Source of the DNA: Lacihabitans sp. CS3-21
GTDB taxonomy: Bacteria > Bacteroidota > Bacteroidia > Cytophagales > Spirosomataceae
Direction: 5' to 3'
Length of the DNA stretch: 64,000 nt
NCBI RefSeq assembly: GCF_024343675.1
Contig: NZ_RJUD01000002.1
Coordinates: 224,264 to 288,263 of the forward strand
The position numbers were made by a program, and so were the translations under genes. Shown here piece by piece: positions 37,289 through 46,754 of the stretch; position 1 is the stretch's first letter, and the number at the start of each line of letters is the position of its first letter. The notes beneath the pieces were generated by a model that was not told the DNA's origin, searched no databases, and saw only the letters and a program-made list of their open reading frames with translations.

Positions 37289-39019
37289 TTATTTTTCCTT
37301 CGCAAAAATTTCGGATGCCAGTTTTTTGTCGTGAAGGTAAATGTCTTTTCTAAAATTTAGTTTGCCTCTATGATTTACCCATGATGTAAGATATAGCAAG
37401 TAAACTGGAATCGTCGGCTTTACTGTAATTCTTTTTTCTATGTCAGTTTTTAGTATTTTTTCAATATGCTCAATGTTCCATTGTGTGTCATTACGAAGAA
37501 TATATTCGGCTAAGTTTTTAGGATTTTCGACCCGAATACATCCATGACTAAAAGATCTATTGGTTTCTGCAAATAAACTTTTTGAAGGTGTATCGTGCAA
37601 ATAAATATTATAATTATTGGGAAAAAGGAATTTGATTTTGCCCAGAGAATTATTCTTTCCGGGTTTTTGTCTAAAATTATAAGGAACCTGGGTTTTATAT
37701 TGGCTCCAATTCACGGTTCTTGGATCTATAATTGAATTTTTACAAAAAACTTCAATGTTATTTCTGCTCAAATAGGAAACGTTTCTCTTAATTTTCGGCA
37801 ACACTTCGTTAATGACGATACTATTTGGAAGTCCCCAATAAGGATTGAGTACAACTGTTGAAAGTTGCCCTTTAAAAATACTCGTTTTAGTGGCCATTTT
37901 ACCCACCACAACTTTGCTTTCGCTGATGGGTTTGCCATTTTCAAAAATATGTAATTTGAATTCTGGGATATTGACCATTAGAAAATTGTGTTCCATTTCT
38001 TCGGGAAGCCACCTCAGTCTTTCTAAATTTATCATTATCTGTTGTATTCGTTCTTTTATTGGTGTGTTTAGCTCATTTAAGGTGGCTTTGTTTAATATTC
38101 CTGATTCTGTTAGGCCAAATCTGTTTTGGAAACTTATTATGGCTGTTTTTAGATTTTCGTCAAAAATCATAGTGGTATCTTTTGTCTTGAGATCACCGGT
38201 GATGAGCAGATATCTTTTCAAATTCACTAAACAAGTGTCGGATTCACCCACAGATATTTGTTTTTTCATGGTTGTTATTCCTGGAAATCCACCTGATTTT
38301 TCAATGGCTTTATATTTTCTAAGTTCAACTGTGAGCGTTTTATAGTATTGATTTACAGGATATTGTAAGTTTGAGTTTTTAGATGTCGAAATTATACTAT
38401 CCAATAAACTCTGAAAGTTTTTCTTTTTTCGAGGTATAAACCATTCAAGGTCATAGGTGTTTCTGGCAATACCTCCAAAGGATTTTTCGGCATATTTGAA
38501 GAAATTTGAAGTGAGTAAAAACTCTATTTTGTGGGTTTCACTTTCGGGTAATATGGTGTTTTTATCTTCTTTATGGGCAATGTTTATTAGAGAATCTATG
38601 AGTTTTGTGTTGATGGATTGATCATCAAAGTCAGAGCTAAAATTTTGTAGTTGATTATAAAATATATGGCAAGCCTCTGTTATTCCATTTTTGTCAAACC
38701 AAGCATATTGGTAGTTTCTCCTTTTGTAGAATTCGGTGATCTGCGTTTGGAGTGAGTCTTCTGTGTGATATTTAAGATAGAAGTCAGCTAAAATGGTGCT
38801 ATCGAGTATTTTCTCACTAAAGTTTTGGTTGGAATATATGCTCGTGTCTGGCAAAATTCCTTTGTTAGCAGCTTTGTTTTTGCCGCAACTCATCAAAGCA
38901 AAAGAGAAAATAAGGCAGATTAAAAAAGTAAATGTGAATAACTTAAAAAAGACGTTTTTCTGTTTAAGAAAAGATTTTTCTGTTTTAAGATTTAGAATGT
39001 ATATAAAGTAAACTTCCAT
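37289..39019 (-). CDS. Lipoprotein L,D-transpeptidase of the YcbB/LdtD type
   Basis: 576 residues. A long N-region precedes a hydrophobic stretch and a lipobox (ALMSC, Cys45). The only available ATG is at 39019, 35 bases inside the preceding gene, so coupling is likely. It contains a scaffold domain, a peptidoglycan-binding-like segment ([14 protein letters not shown] near 290) and the YkuD catalytic domain with [10 protein letters not shown] near 495, whose Cys is the nucleophile. The enzyme makes 3-3 peptide crosslinks in peptidoglycan or anchors lipoproteins to it. It pairs with the YkuD_2 protein next door. Confidence 0.9.
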   Translation of the reverse strand: MEVYFIYILNLKTEKSFLKQKNVFFKLFTFTFLICLIFSFALMSCGKNKAANKGILPDTSIYSNQNFSEKILDSTILADFYLKYHTEDSLQTQITEFYKRRNYQYAWFDKNGITEACHIFYNQLQNFSSDFDDQSINTKLIDSLINIAHKEDKNTILPESETHKIEFLLTSNFFKYAEKSFGGIARNTYDLEWFIPRKKKNFQSLLDSIISTSKNSNLQYPVNQYYKTLTVELRKYKAIEKSGGFPGITTMKKQISVGESDTCLVNLKRYLLITGDLKTKDTTMIFDENLKTAIISFQNRFGLTESGILNKATLNELNTPIKERIQQIMINLERLRWLPEEMEHNFLMVNIPEFKLHIFENGKPISESKVVVGKMATKTSIFKGQLSTVVLNPYWGLPNSIVINEVLPKIKRNVSYLSRNNIEVFCKNSIIDPRTVNWSQYKTQVPYNFRQKPGKNNSLGKIKFLFPNNYNIYLHDTPSKSLFAETNRSFSHGCIRVENPKNLAEYILRNDTQWNIEHIEKILKTDIEKRITVKPTIPVYLLYLTSWVNHRGKLNFRKDIYLHDKKLASEIFAKEK

Positions 39020-39599
39020 TTGCTAACACAGGTACAACCTGCGGAATTATGTCGTTTGGCAAGGCGGGGCAGCCGAAGCTTCGCCCTAAATAACCGTGAC
39101 GCTGTACAAAAGCCGTACTTACGTAGTCGGCTCCATGAATTATTATTTCTCTCTTAAGTGCATTGTCATTTACTCCTTTGTCTAGTCCGTTTAGCAAGAG
39201 TGCCTTACCATGTTTAGGACTATGAATGATACTTCCGACCATGTAAAATCCAAGACTGCTCTGGTGTGACTCCAACTTATTCGAAAAAGACTTGGCCATC
39301 ACATCTCCAGACTTTTTACCATGAGCCACCAAAGACTTAAAAAGTAATTTCTTTTTTGCTATGTCTATCACAAAAAACCTTTCTTTGGTAGATGGCAAAC
39401 TGAAATCTACTATGGTTATGATTGATTTCATTGGATGAAACTTCTCAAAACCTTTTATGGATTCATTGAATGTTTGAAAATCTATCACTTCTGAGATTTC
39501 ACAAGCCTCAAATAGTTCAAGATTCTTACTTTTAGTGGCGACTGGTTCGGTAGTAAATATGTTTAAAAGAATCGAGAAAAACAAATAATTGATGAGCAT
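38985..39599 (-). CDS. YkuD_2 (murein L,D-transpeptidase catalytic domain family) protein
   Basis: 204 residues with an N-terminal hydrophobic segment likely to be a signal. The catalytic region has [26 protein letters not shown] and [10 protein letters not shown] (Ser-x-Gly-Cys near 185), the pattern of the YkuD_2 family. The predicted periplasmic enzyme acts on peptidoglycan stem peptides. Its last 35 bases overlap the start of the LdtD-type gene. Two different L,D-transpeptidase families in tandem is uncommon enough to note. Confidence 0.88.
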   Translation of the reverse strand: MLINYLFFSILLNIFTTEPVATKSKNLELFEACEISEVIDFQTFNESIKGFEKFHPMKSIITIVDFSLPSTKERFFVIDIAKKKLLFKSLVAHGKKSGDVMAKSFSNKLESHQSSLGFYMVGSIIHSPKHGKALLLNGLDKGVNDNALKREIIIHGADYVSTAFVQRHGYLGRSFGCPALPNDIIPQVVPVLANGSLLYIHSKS

Positions 39600-39730
39600 T
39601 TTATATTAGTTTTAATATGCCTATCAATAACTCTTTTACTATCTAAAACATTGTGCACCAATTGCATATTTTGTTTTATTTGTTATTGTTCTTTTATTTA
39701 TTTGTATAATTCTCATTTTTAAAGCTTGAT

Positions 39731-40345
39731 TTACCCTTTTCGCTTTAGAAACCCATCTTTTACCATTCTTTTATACAATACTTTACTTATCTCTTTGGTC
39801 ATTTGATCTACACCTCTAGGGTTTATTGTTTTTGTTTCGCTTGTCCAGATGATTTTGTCTTCTAGTATTGAAAAAATGGCAATTTCTACTACGAATGTTT
39901 TAGTGGTCAAATAATTTCCATCGGCTTGATTATTTGGCCAGCTTCGGTAATAATAGTTAGGAAAAGAAATGGGATTCCAGCGATTTGGACCGATACTGCT
40001 AAGCGTATAATTTCTTTCTCTTTCCACATCAATTAATCGCATGGTTATAGCTCCGTCAAAGCCATCTTTCTTGATTTTTTCTCGAAGAGCATTTTCATTG
40101 GATTTATCGAAACTCGCCTTTAGATAATCGAAAGATGCGTAACCTTTACCATCAAGAAGCTTAACCATTTCGCTTTCTGCCAAATGCCGACTATTCTCGT
40201 TTCTTAACATGGCCACTACCAATATTTTATTGAGTTTTTCGAGATCAACTTGTTTATTTGGTTCTCTCCAACTACTGGCTATTTTTGTAGAGTTGCATGA
40301 AATCAAAATGCCAAGAAGTGTGGTCAACATTATAATCCTTTTCAT
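39731..40345 (-). CDS. DUF4136-like lipoprotein
   Basis: 204 residues, lipoprotein signal with lipobox (ILISC, Cys17). The mature start IASSWREPNKQVDLEKLNKILVVAML is typical of DUF4136-related periplasmic lipoproteins; the middle has a low-complexity NYYYRSWPNNQADG segment and the C-terminus is MVKDGFLKRKG. No enzymatic motif. Its start overlaps the stop of the upstream gene by four bases (ATGA), so the two are translationally coupled. Confidence 0.75.
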   Translation of the reverse strand: MKRIIMLTTLLGILISCNSTKIASSWREPNKQVDLEKLNKILVVAMLRNENSRHLAESEMVKLLDGKGYASFDYLKASFDKSNENALREKIKKDGFDGAITMRLIDVERERNYTLSSIGPNRWNPISFPNYYYRSWPNNQADGNYLTTKTFVVEIAIFSILEDKIIWTSETKTINPRGVDQMTKEISKVLYKRMVKDGFLKRKG

Positions 40346-40728
40346 TGTTTTTTACTGAATAATGTTTTGAAGTAATTGTTCACATAAGCGTGTTTATGGT
40401 TATCCGTCATTTTGTCAGCGATTAAACTTATGACTTTCATTTGATCAAAATTTTCTTCATTTCGTAAGTAATTTTCGAACAGATGCTTTTCTTCATTTGG
40501 TCCGAAAATAAGTATGTTTTCGAAAGGCTTAATATGCTCAATTATATTTTTAAAGAAATTTTGTTGTTGATCATTTTCATCTGAGGTTTCCTCTTTCGTC
40601 AGTAAGTATTTGTCCTTTTCCTTAATTTTTGCTCTAATTATCACCGTTTCAACCCTTAATTTCCTGAATTCAATTAGGTGAGCCGAAACATGATCTATCC
40701 AAATTCCAATACTTTTTGTGGTGTACAT
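40342..40728 (-). CDS. Small protein resembling bacterial eRF1-like/host-attachment domains
   Basis: 128 residues, soluble. It starts SIGIWIDHVSAHLIEF, has a charged middle (EETSDENDQQQ) and then ENILIFGPNEEKHLFENYL. This beta-strand, acidic linker and 'FGP...K..F..YL' order is like bacterial eRF1 domain 2/3 homologues (baeRF group) and host-attachment-like proteins; recognition is from memory and moderate. Its coupling to a lipoprotein and its place in an envelope/stress cluster fit a stress-linked translation or ribosome role, which is an inference. Confidence 0.55.
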   Translation of the reverse strand: MYTTKSIGIWIDHVSAHLIEFRKLRVETVIIRAKIKEKDKYLLTKEETSDENDQQQNFFKNIIEHIKPFENILIFGPNEEKHLFENYLRNEENFDQMKVISLIADKMTDNHKHAYVNNYFKTLFSKKQ

Positions 40729-40862
40729 GCCTATGCCATTTTATGGCTAATTTTGAATAAATCAATCTCTAATAATCTACAATTTGTAGTGTGTTTGTTT
40801 CAACAAAAGTCACAAAAAAGTATTTTGATTTGTTACACAATTAAGACTAATGCTTATATTAT

Positions 40863-41396
40863 TCACATTTTTTCTAGTTGAGTATTGATGTTTTTAAGCA
40901 TATCTAATTGCGATTTTTGGCTTTCAAAAAGTGTTTTTATTTGTTCTTCCAATAACAAATCTATTTTTTGGTGCAAACTTCTGATTTGCATTTCGGCTTT
41001 AAGATTTATCAGATAATCGTTTTCGTTCATCATACGGTCTTTTTCTTCTTGTCTATTCTGGCTCATCATTATTATTGGAGCCTGAAGGGCCGCAATAGAA
41101 GACAGAATTAGGTTCATTAAAATAAAAGGGTAAGGGTCAAAGCGGAATTTAAGCGTAATAAATGTGTTAAATATAATCCAGATGCTAAGTAGTATAGCAA
41201 ATGTGATAATAAACCGCCAGCTGCCACCGAATTTTGCTACTTTATCAGATATTTTTTGGCCATCACTGAGCGTCTCCGTAGGTGGATGTAGAAGATTATA
41301 AACAATGAGTTCCTCGGCCTCTATGGTGTCCTGAACAATTTTTCGGAATTTCTCTAAATGTGAATTTTCTTTTGATATGAAATCTTGGGTTTTCAT
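40863..41396 (-). CDS. DUF1003 membrane protein
   Basis: 177 residues. The DUF1003 core: KVAKFGGSWRFIITFAILLSIWI (first helix), then FDPYPFILMNLILSSIAALQAPIIMMSQNRQ with the second helix and the conserved Asn/Arg/Gln turn, followed by a cytoplasmic coiled coil (NLKAEMQIRSLHQKIDLLLEEQ). Function unknown; the family is common in stress and acid-response neighbourhoods. First gene of the - strand envelope/stress series; the 134-base gap to the next gene has no clear ORF. Confidence 0.85.
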   Translation of the reverse strand: MKTQDFISKENSHLEKFRKIVQDTIEAEELIVYNLLHPPTETLSDGQKISDKVAKFGGSWRFIITFAILLSIWIIFNTFITLKFRFDPYPFILMNLILSSIAALQAPIIMMSQNRQEEKDRMMNENDYLINLKAEMQIRSLHQKIDLLLEEQIKTLFESQKSQLDMLKNINTQLEKM

Positions 41397-41531
41397 TTTC
41401 TCTAATGCTTATTTCGGCAAAATTGTTGATTTTCAAATGAAAAGGTCTTACAAGATTCTATTTGATTTTTGTAATATTCACACTTTATGGATTTGGGGGT
41501 ATTGGTAGGTTCCTTGAAAAATATTCAAAAT

Positions 41532-41562
41532 AAAAAAGCCCAAGTATCCTTGGGCTTTTTTA
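41532..41562 (-). terminator. Terminator after sppA
   Basis: AAAAAAGCCCAAG at 41532-41544 pairs with CTTGGGCTTTTTT at 41549-41561. On the - strand it reads CCCAAG stem, four-base loop and T-run, starting about 25 bases past the SppA stop. It separates sppA from the DUF1003 series. Confidence 0.85.
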
Positions 41563-41584
41563 AGGTTAATAAATGATGGTCAGA

Positions 41585-43348
41585 TTATTTTATTTCTAAA
41601 CTATAAGGCAGTTTGGCCTGTAGCCTTTCCATATTTTGAAGATATTTTATTTCTTTAGCCATTGGGGCAAAAACACCTAGATATTCCTTTAGTTTGGCAT
41701 CCTCTTGGCTTTTGCCAAATTTCTCCATTATCTGTTCAAACTCTGATTTTGGATAAGGATAATACTTTACTTGGTAATCGCCAGTTTTGAGTTTTACTTT
41801 TTTGGCGGCAATGGCAATGGCATCGTCAAGTCCACCCAATACATCTACTAATCCAACATTTTTAGCCTGAATACCTGTCCAAACACGTCCTCCGGCAACT
41901 TCTTTAAGTTTTTCTAATGACATTTTTCTTCCTGCGGCTGCTTTCGAAGTAAATTTCTCATAGCCCTTGTTCACTGAGTTTTGAATCAACATTTTCTCGG
42001 CATCTGACATTTCTCTGGTCAACGAAGGCGAATCAGCAAATTCATGCGTTTTAACGCCATCGAAAGTAATTCCAAGCTTATTGTTCATCAATTCTTGTGC
42101 ATTGAATAACATACCAAATATACCTATGGAACCCGTGATGGTGGTTGGAAGAGCCACAATGGTGTCACATCCCATTGCCATATAATATCCGCCAGAGGCA
42201 GCTACGCTACCCATTGAAGCTATTACAGGTTTTACTTTTTTAGTTAATTGTATCTCTCTCCACATTACATCCGAAGCCAAAGCACTACCACCAGGTGAGT
42301 TGATTCTTAGTACGATAGCCTTAATTTTTTTGTCATTTTTCGCTTTTCTCAATTCTTTTAAGAAAGTTTCTGATCCAATAGATTCTGAACTGCCTTCACC
42401 CGAATTGATATCACCTTCAGCTACAATTACGGCTATTCTATTGTCTCTAGACCCCTCTTTTACATAATTTTTGGCTTTTTTGTAGCTACCAAGTTTAATA
42501 AAACTAAGCTTAGCAGATTCTTTAATTCCTGTTGCTTTTTTCAATGCCGCATCGTATTCATCCTCATATCCCACATTAGTCAATATTTTGTATTTTACTG
42601 CATCTTGAGGTTCTTGAATCAAAGCCTTGTTCAATACTTCGTCTATTTCTGCTTTCGTCATACCTTTTTCAGCTGCCATTTTAGAATAAATGTGGTTGGA
42701 TATTGAACCCAAGTATTCTGAAACTTGCATTTTGTTTTCTGGACTCATGTCCGTTCTGATATAGGGCTCAACAAAACTTTTAAACTGACCGACTCTGAAA
42801 ATAACTGGTTTAACACCGATTTTGTCAAAAAGGCCTTTCATAAAAGTTATCTCTGCATCCAAGCCATTAAATTCTATTCCACCTGCTGGATTCAGATAGC
42901 TTTTGGTGGCAACAGACGAAAGATAAACAGCTTTTTCAGTCATTATTTCTGCATAGGTATACACAAATTTGCCTGATTTTTTGAAGTCTATCAATGCATT
43001 TCTAATCTCTTCAATCTCGGCAAAGCCAGCAACAGGATACTCTAATTTTATACTGATACCTTTGATATTCGGATCCAGTTTGGCATTGGCAATAGCTGCT
43101 TTGAGATCAATCAGACCTGTTTTCATTTCACCATTGCTAAAAATCTCTGAAAAAGGATCTTCTTTGGTTGAGTTTTCTGATATTTGAGTATTAAGATCGA
43201 GTTGCAAAATCGAATTTGACTTGACTGAAGTTTCATCTTCGCTACTAGACATCATCGAGCCAATTCCGATAATTAAAAACAACGAAAACAGCGAAAAAAG
43301 GAATATTCCGATTATTGTGGCCAAAACATATTTTAAGAACTGAAGCAT
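41585..43348 (-). CDS. sppA: Signal peptide peptidase SppA, 67K type
   Basis: 587 residues: one N-terminal membrane anchor (about 5-30), then two tandem SppA domains facing the periplasm. The catalytic dyad is visible: Lys190 in VGQFKSFVEPY of the first domain and Ser385 in SMGSVAASGGYY of the second, the arrangement of the E. coli 67-kDa tetramer. It degrades cleaved signal peptides left in the membrane. Monocistronic, with a strong terminator. Confidence 0.95.
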   Translation of the reverse strand: MLQFLKYVLATIIGIFLFSLFSLFLIIGIGSMMSSSEDETSVKSNSILQLDLNTQISENSTKEDPFSEIFSNGEMKTGLIDLKAAIANAKLDPNIKGISIKLEYPVAGFAEIEEIRNALIDFKKSGKFVYTYAEIMTEKAVYLSSVATKSYLNPAGGIEFNGLDAEITFMKGLFDKIGVKPVIFRVGQFKSFVEPYIRTDMSPENKMQVSEYLGSISNHIYSKMAAEKGMTKAEIDEVLNKALIQEPQDAVKYKILTNVGYEDEYDAALKKATGIKESAKLSFIKLGSYKKAKNYVKEGSRDNRIAVIVAEGDINSGEGSSESIGSETFLKELRKAKNDKKIKAIVLRINSPGGSALASDVMWREIQLTKKVKPVIASMGSVAASGGYYMAMGCDTIVALPTTITGSIGIFGMLFNAQELMNNKLGITFDGVKTHEFADSPSLTREMSDAEKMLIQNSVNKGYEKFTSKAAAGRKMSLEKLKEVAGGRVWTGIQAKNVGLVDVLGGLDDAIAIAAKKVKLKTGDYQVKYYPYPKSEFEQIMEKFGKSQEDAKLKEYLGVFAPMAKEIKYLQNMERLQAKLPYSLEIK

Positions 43349-43570
43349 TGTTATTTTTTATTGAATGATAAATTACAAATCTACAAAACAAAGTTAGGTT
43401 GGCATCTTTTTCAAGAAATCAAAAAATAATTTAGCGGAAAATTAAAGTTTTAAATGGCAAAATACGGATGTGCCGATTTCGAATTCACCAAATATTGCCT
43501 AATTTTCGAATGAAATACTTTGCATCTCTTTTAGAATTAACTTTCTAACTCTCAAAAATACTTTTTGTTT

Positions 43571-44083
43571 ATGGTAGAATTTGAAGCTGAAATAATAAAA
43601 TATGCCAAAAATGGTGAAAAAACTGGCTGGACATTCGTGGAAGTTCCTTTGGATATTGCCGAAAAAATAAAACCTAAAACCAAAACTACCTACCGAGTTA
43701 AAGGCAAACTTGATAATTTGACCATCAATCAGGTAGCTTTGGTGCCGATAGGAGAGGGGAATTTTATATTGCCACTGAATGCTGAAATGAGGAAAGTGCT
43801 TAAAAAGCAATTAGGAAACAAACTCAAAATAGCGTTAGAAGAAGAAACAGAGGAATTGCCAATTTCAGCAGATTTATTGTCCTCGCTCGAACTGGAACCC
43901 GAAGCTTTGGAGCTATTTAATTCGTACCCTAAAGGCCATCAAAGATATTATTCTAACTGGGTGGAATCGGCCAAAACTTACGAAACCAAATCGAAGCGGA
44001 TATATATGAGTGTCTACGGTTTATTGCATAAAATGGATTATGGACAGATGATTAGGCATTTTAAAAAAGAACCGATGCTATGA
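43571..44083 (+). CDS. DUF1905 + YdeI/OmpD-associated protein
   Basis: 170 residues from the ATG at 43571; a TTG two codons upstream is less likely. The N-terminal DUF1905 beta domain (about 1-85: WTFVEVPLDIAEKIK, VKGKLDNLTINQVALVP, FILPLNAEMRKVL) is followed by a YdeI-like helical domain (YPKGHQRYYSNWVESAKTYETKSKRI). The YdeI group is linked to bacteriocin protection in some bacteria, but function here is unknown. Convergent with recX; the coding ends overlap by six bases. Confidence 0.8.
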   Translation: MVEFEAEIIKYAKNGEKTGWTFVEVPLDIAEKIKPKTKTTYRVKGKLDNLTINQVALVPIGEGNFILPLNAEMRKVLKKQLGNKLKIALEEETEELPISADLLSSLELEPEALELFNSYPKGHQRYYSNWVESAKTYETKSKRIYMSVYGLLHKMDYGQMIRHFKKEPML

Positions 44084-44542
44084 GTTTTTCTTTTCCAAAT
44101 CTTTCAAGATTTCAAGAACTATATTTGATTCATATCCTTTGGAAATCAAATAGTTGAATGTTTTTTGTTTGCGTTTTAGATAGTTGTTTTCCGTTCTTAA
44201 ATCGTGAAGTTTTTTTTCAATGAGTTGAGTTGCAGTAGTAAAATAGTCGTCGTTTGGTATCTCTTTCATGGCCACTTCCATGATATATTTACTCATTTTC
44301 CTAGCTTTTAATTCAGCTTTTATTCTGAGTCTTCCCCATTTTTTAACCCTAAATTTCCCTCCAGCAAAAGCCTTGGCAAATCGTTCTTCGTTCAGATAAT
44401 TCTCGGTAATCAAATAGGCGATAATCTCTTCGGCTTCGTCGCCCCAAACTTTCCACTCCTGCAATCGCTTTCGGACTTCATCCTGCGTGCGTTCCTGATA
44501 AACACAGTAGTTGGCGGCTTTTTTAAGGATTGCGGTGTTCAA
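44078..44542 (-). CDS. recX: RecX regulator of RecA
   Basis: 154 residues, the expected length, made of three-helix RecX repeats (YCVYQERTQDEVRKRLQEW; EEIIAYLITENYLNEERFAKAF; KWGRLRIKAELKARKMSK). RecX binds RecA filaments and limits recombination. The start is a TTG at 44542; an in-frame stop lies upstream with no ATG between. Convergent with the YdeI-like gene (six-base overlap), so transcription of one may affect the other. Confidence 0.88.
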   Translation of the reverse strand: MNTAILKKAANYCVYQERTQDEVRKRLQEWKVWGDEAEEIIAYLITENYLNEERFAKAFAGGKFRVKKWGRLRIKAELKARKMSKYIMEVAMKEIPNDDYFTTATQLIEKKLHDLRTENNYLKRKQKTFNYLISKGYESNIVLEILKDLEKKNS

Positions 44543-44625
44543 GGGGGAAATTAATGAATTTTAATTGATTAGGGAAAGTGTTTTGAAATTTTAGTTTGTG
44601 AAAAGAAGCAAACTATTTCTGAGAA

Positions 44626-45063
44626 TTAATCTAGATCAATTAATTTTTCAAAAATAAAACTAATCGCTATTAGTATTGGTAAAGCCAGCCAGCCGGTAAA
44701 AATTAACTCTAAACCATTTTGTCCATCGCCCACGTTACAAAGCGTTTTAGGATTGCTGTAAAATGCCGATAAACTGGATTGAAGCATAACATATTCGAAA
44801 ATATTGAAGAGTAATAATTGTTTTTTTACTTTTTCATAATTTTCTAAACTGACTGATTTAACAATCTTTGAAAAAAATAAAAAAGGGCAAATAACGCAGG
44901 CTAAAATTGTTAAAAACCAAGTAAACCTCCAGGCGGTTGTGCATTCCAAACCCAGTAATACAAGAAGCATTTGAAATCCTATTATTACTATAACTGTGAA
45001 ACCAGGTATAAAAAAGCCCGCAATTGAGAAAATAATAGTTGGTTCGATAAATTTCAGTTTCAT
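44626..45063 (-). CDS. Hypothetical four-helix membrane protein
   Basis: 145 residues with about four hydrophobic segments (8-38, 44-65, 85-105, 120-140). A Cys-containing stretch TLCNVGDGQNGLELIFTGW lies between helices 3 and 4. I do not recognise the family. It sits in the accessory-looking stretch between recX and the arg genes; the 270 bases before the antitoxin fragment at 45334 contain inverted repeats but no coding signal. Confidence 0.55.
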   Translation of the reverse strand: MKLKFIEPTIIFSIAGFFIPGFTVIVIIGFQMLLVLLGLECTTAWRFTWFLTILACVICPFLFFSKIVKSVSLENYEKVKKQLLLFNIFEYVMLQSSLSAFYSNPKTLCNVGDGQNGLELIFTGWLALPILIAISFIFEKLIDLD

Positions 45064-45112
45064 ATAAGAAGCGTTGTTTATTGTAAGATTATGAGCGGTT
45101 TAAATCTTTCTT

Positions 45113-45217
45113 TTTTGTTTTATAAGATTAATTGGAATGGGAGATTAAAATTTCTTTTTAATTGTTAAATTCTAAGTAGATTATTGAACCGCTTTCTCTT
45201 TCATTTATAAAACAAAA
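45113..45217. repeat. 13-bp inverted repeat in the gap before an antitoxin fragment
   Basis: TTTTGTTTTATAA at 45113-45125 and TTATAAAACAAAA at 45205-45217 are exact complements 79 bases apart. Separately, AGCGGTTTAA (from 45094) and TTGAACCGCT (45184-45193) nearly match as another inverted pair. The A/T bias lowers the weight of each. The setting next to a truncated gene hints at a rearrangement scar. Confidence 0.45.
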
Positions 45218-45333
45218 CTATTTAATTATTCGAGAAAATTGTAATTACCTGGAATTGAATTTATATTTCAAATGTTAAAACCAGAACATTGTACCAATAT
45301 AACAAATCGTTCGACTTTGTTAGTGAATAATAA

Positions 45334-45543
45334 ATGCTTGAAATGACTCCAAAATATAATAAACTTAAAAAAAATAACCTTTCTGGAATACATAAATCTA
45401 ATTTGGCAACAATGGCAAGTTATAAAGAAGTTGATATTCCAAAGACACCTTTGGTAAAAAGTCTAAGTGGAATTATTAAGCTTAAGCAAGATTTTGATAT
45501 CAAACACGAATACTCGGAGTTTCTAATTGATAAATACAAATGA
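45334..45543 (+). pseudogene. Probable C-terminal remnant of a DUF6364-type antitoxin
   Basis: 69-codon ORF whose second half, TPLVKSLSGIIKLKQDFDIKHEY followed by SEFLIDKYK, matches the C-terminal toxin-binding tail of DUF6364 antitoxins as I remember them. The N-terminal ribbon-helix-helix expected in that family is missing: upstream codons do not give it in any nearby frame, and no PIN-type toxin follows. It is likely a decayed antitoxin, or a small standalone protein. It is followed by the convergent ArgE-like gene, 45 bases away. Confidence 0.5.
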
Positions 45544-45588
45544 CTGACAGCTGATTTTTTCCTTTATAAATTACAGTTAATTCACTTC

Positions 45589-46662
45589 CTAAATCACCAA
45601 CCCCTTCAACAACTCCAAATAACCTGAAATCCCTCCATAAATCTCTTCCACAAAAATGAATTCATCAGCCGTATGAGAGCGTGCAGAATCTCCTGGGCCA
45701 ATTTTTATGCTGGTAAATGGCATCAAGGCTTGGTCGGAGAGTGTCGGTGAGCCGTAGGGTTTCATACCCAATGCAATTCCTTTTTTCACTATGGGGTGTT
45801 CAAGCGAAATGCCTGAGGGATTGAGCCTTACACTTCTTGGCGTAACTTCGCATTTTACATTTTGCCTGATTATTTCCAAGGTTTCTTCCAAACTATACGC
45901 ATCCGTCGCACGTACATCCACCACAAACGAGCATTCATCTGGCACTACATTGTGTTGACTTCCCGCATTTATCACAGTAACCGACATTTTTATAGGCCCC
46001 AGACTTTCAGAAATTTTCTCAAATTGGAAGTTTCTAAACCAGTTTATGTCATCAAAGGCTTCATAAATAGCGTTTTTGCCTTCATTTCTGGCTGCATGTC
46101 CAGCTATGCCATTTGCTTTGCAGTCCAACACCAATAAACCTTTTTCAGCAACCGCCATATCCATAAGTGTAGGTTCACCTACAATGCCCAAGTCTATTTT
46201 TGGAAGAGATTTTATCAAAAGTTCTATGCCGTCTTTTCCTGATATTTCTTCCTCGGCTGATGCTGCAAATATCAGATTATAAGGCAATTCTGAACTTTCA
46301 TAGAAGTATAAGAAAGTTGCCATCAGCGAGACCAATGGCCCACCAGCATCATTACTTCCTAATCCGTAAAGTTTCCCATCAATAATTTCAGCTTGATACG
46401 GATTTCTAGTGTAGGAAGCATTAGGCTTTACAGTATCGTGGTGAGAATTGAGCAAAATGGTCGGTTTTGATAAGTCGAAATGCTTGTTTTTTGCCCAGAT
46501 ATTGTTTTTTATGGTTTCAAAAGGGATATTCTTTTCTGTGAAAAGCTCTTTAAAAAGTTCAAGTGTTTGGTTTTCTTCTTTGCTAAAAGAAGGCGTTTCT
46601 ATCAGTTTTTTTAAGAAACCAATAGCAAATTCACTTAAATGGTCGATTTCTGAACTTTTCAT
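45589..46662 (-). CDS. argE: M20 deacylase, ArgE-type (arginine pathway)
   Basis: 357 residues. Dizinc M20 motifs: NSHHDTVKP near 73-81, GSNDAGGPL near 97-105, SAEEEISG near 133-140 and VGEPT near 157-161; a late HTADEF supplies another ligand. It is in the ArgE/DapE group, and Bacteroidota members usually deacylate acyl-ornithine or acyl-citrulline. With argB nearby an arginine role is favoured, though which acyl intermediate is used (acetyl or succinyl) is not decided by sequence. It is separated from argB by about 4.4 kb of accessory genes. Confidence 0.88.
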   Translation of the reverse strand: MKSSEIDHLSEFAIGFLKKLIETPSFSKEENQTLELFKELFTEKNIPFETIKNNIWAKNKHFDLSKPTILLNSHHDTVKPNASYTRNPYQAEIIDGKLYGLGSNDAGGPLVSLMATFLYFYESSELPYNLIFAASAEEEISGKDGIELLIKSLPKIDLGIVGEPTLMDMAVAEKGLLVLDCKANGIAGHAARNEGKNAIYEAFDDINWFRNFQFEKISESLGPIKMSVTVINAGSQHNVVPDECSFVVDVRATDAYSLEETLEIIRQNVKCEVTPRSVRLNPSGISLEHPIVKKGIALGMKPYGSPTLSDQALMPFTSIKIGPGDSARSHTADEFIFVEEIYGGISGYLELLKGLVI

Positions 46663-46754
46663 TAACTTAAACTTTTTACAAAAATAAATTCAATGCGGCT
46701 TACAACCTATTTTCAGGTAAAAGAATCTTAATTTTGAATTTAAAAGCTATTATT

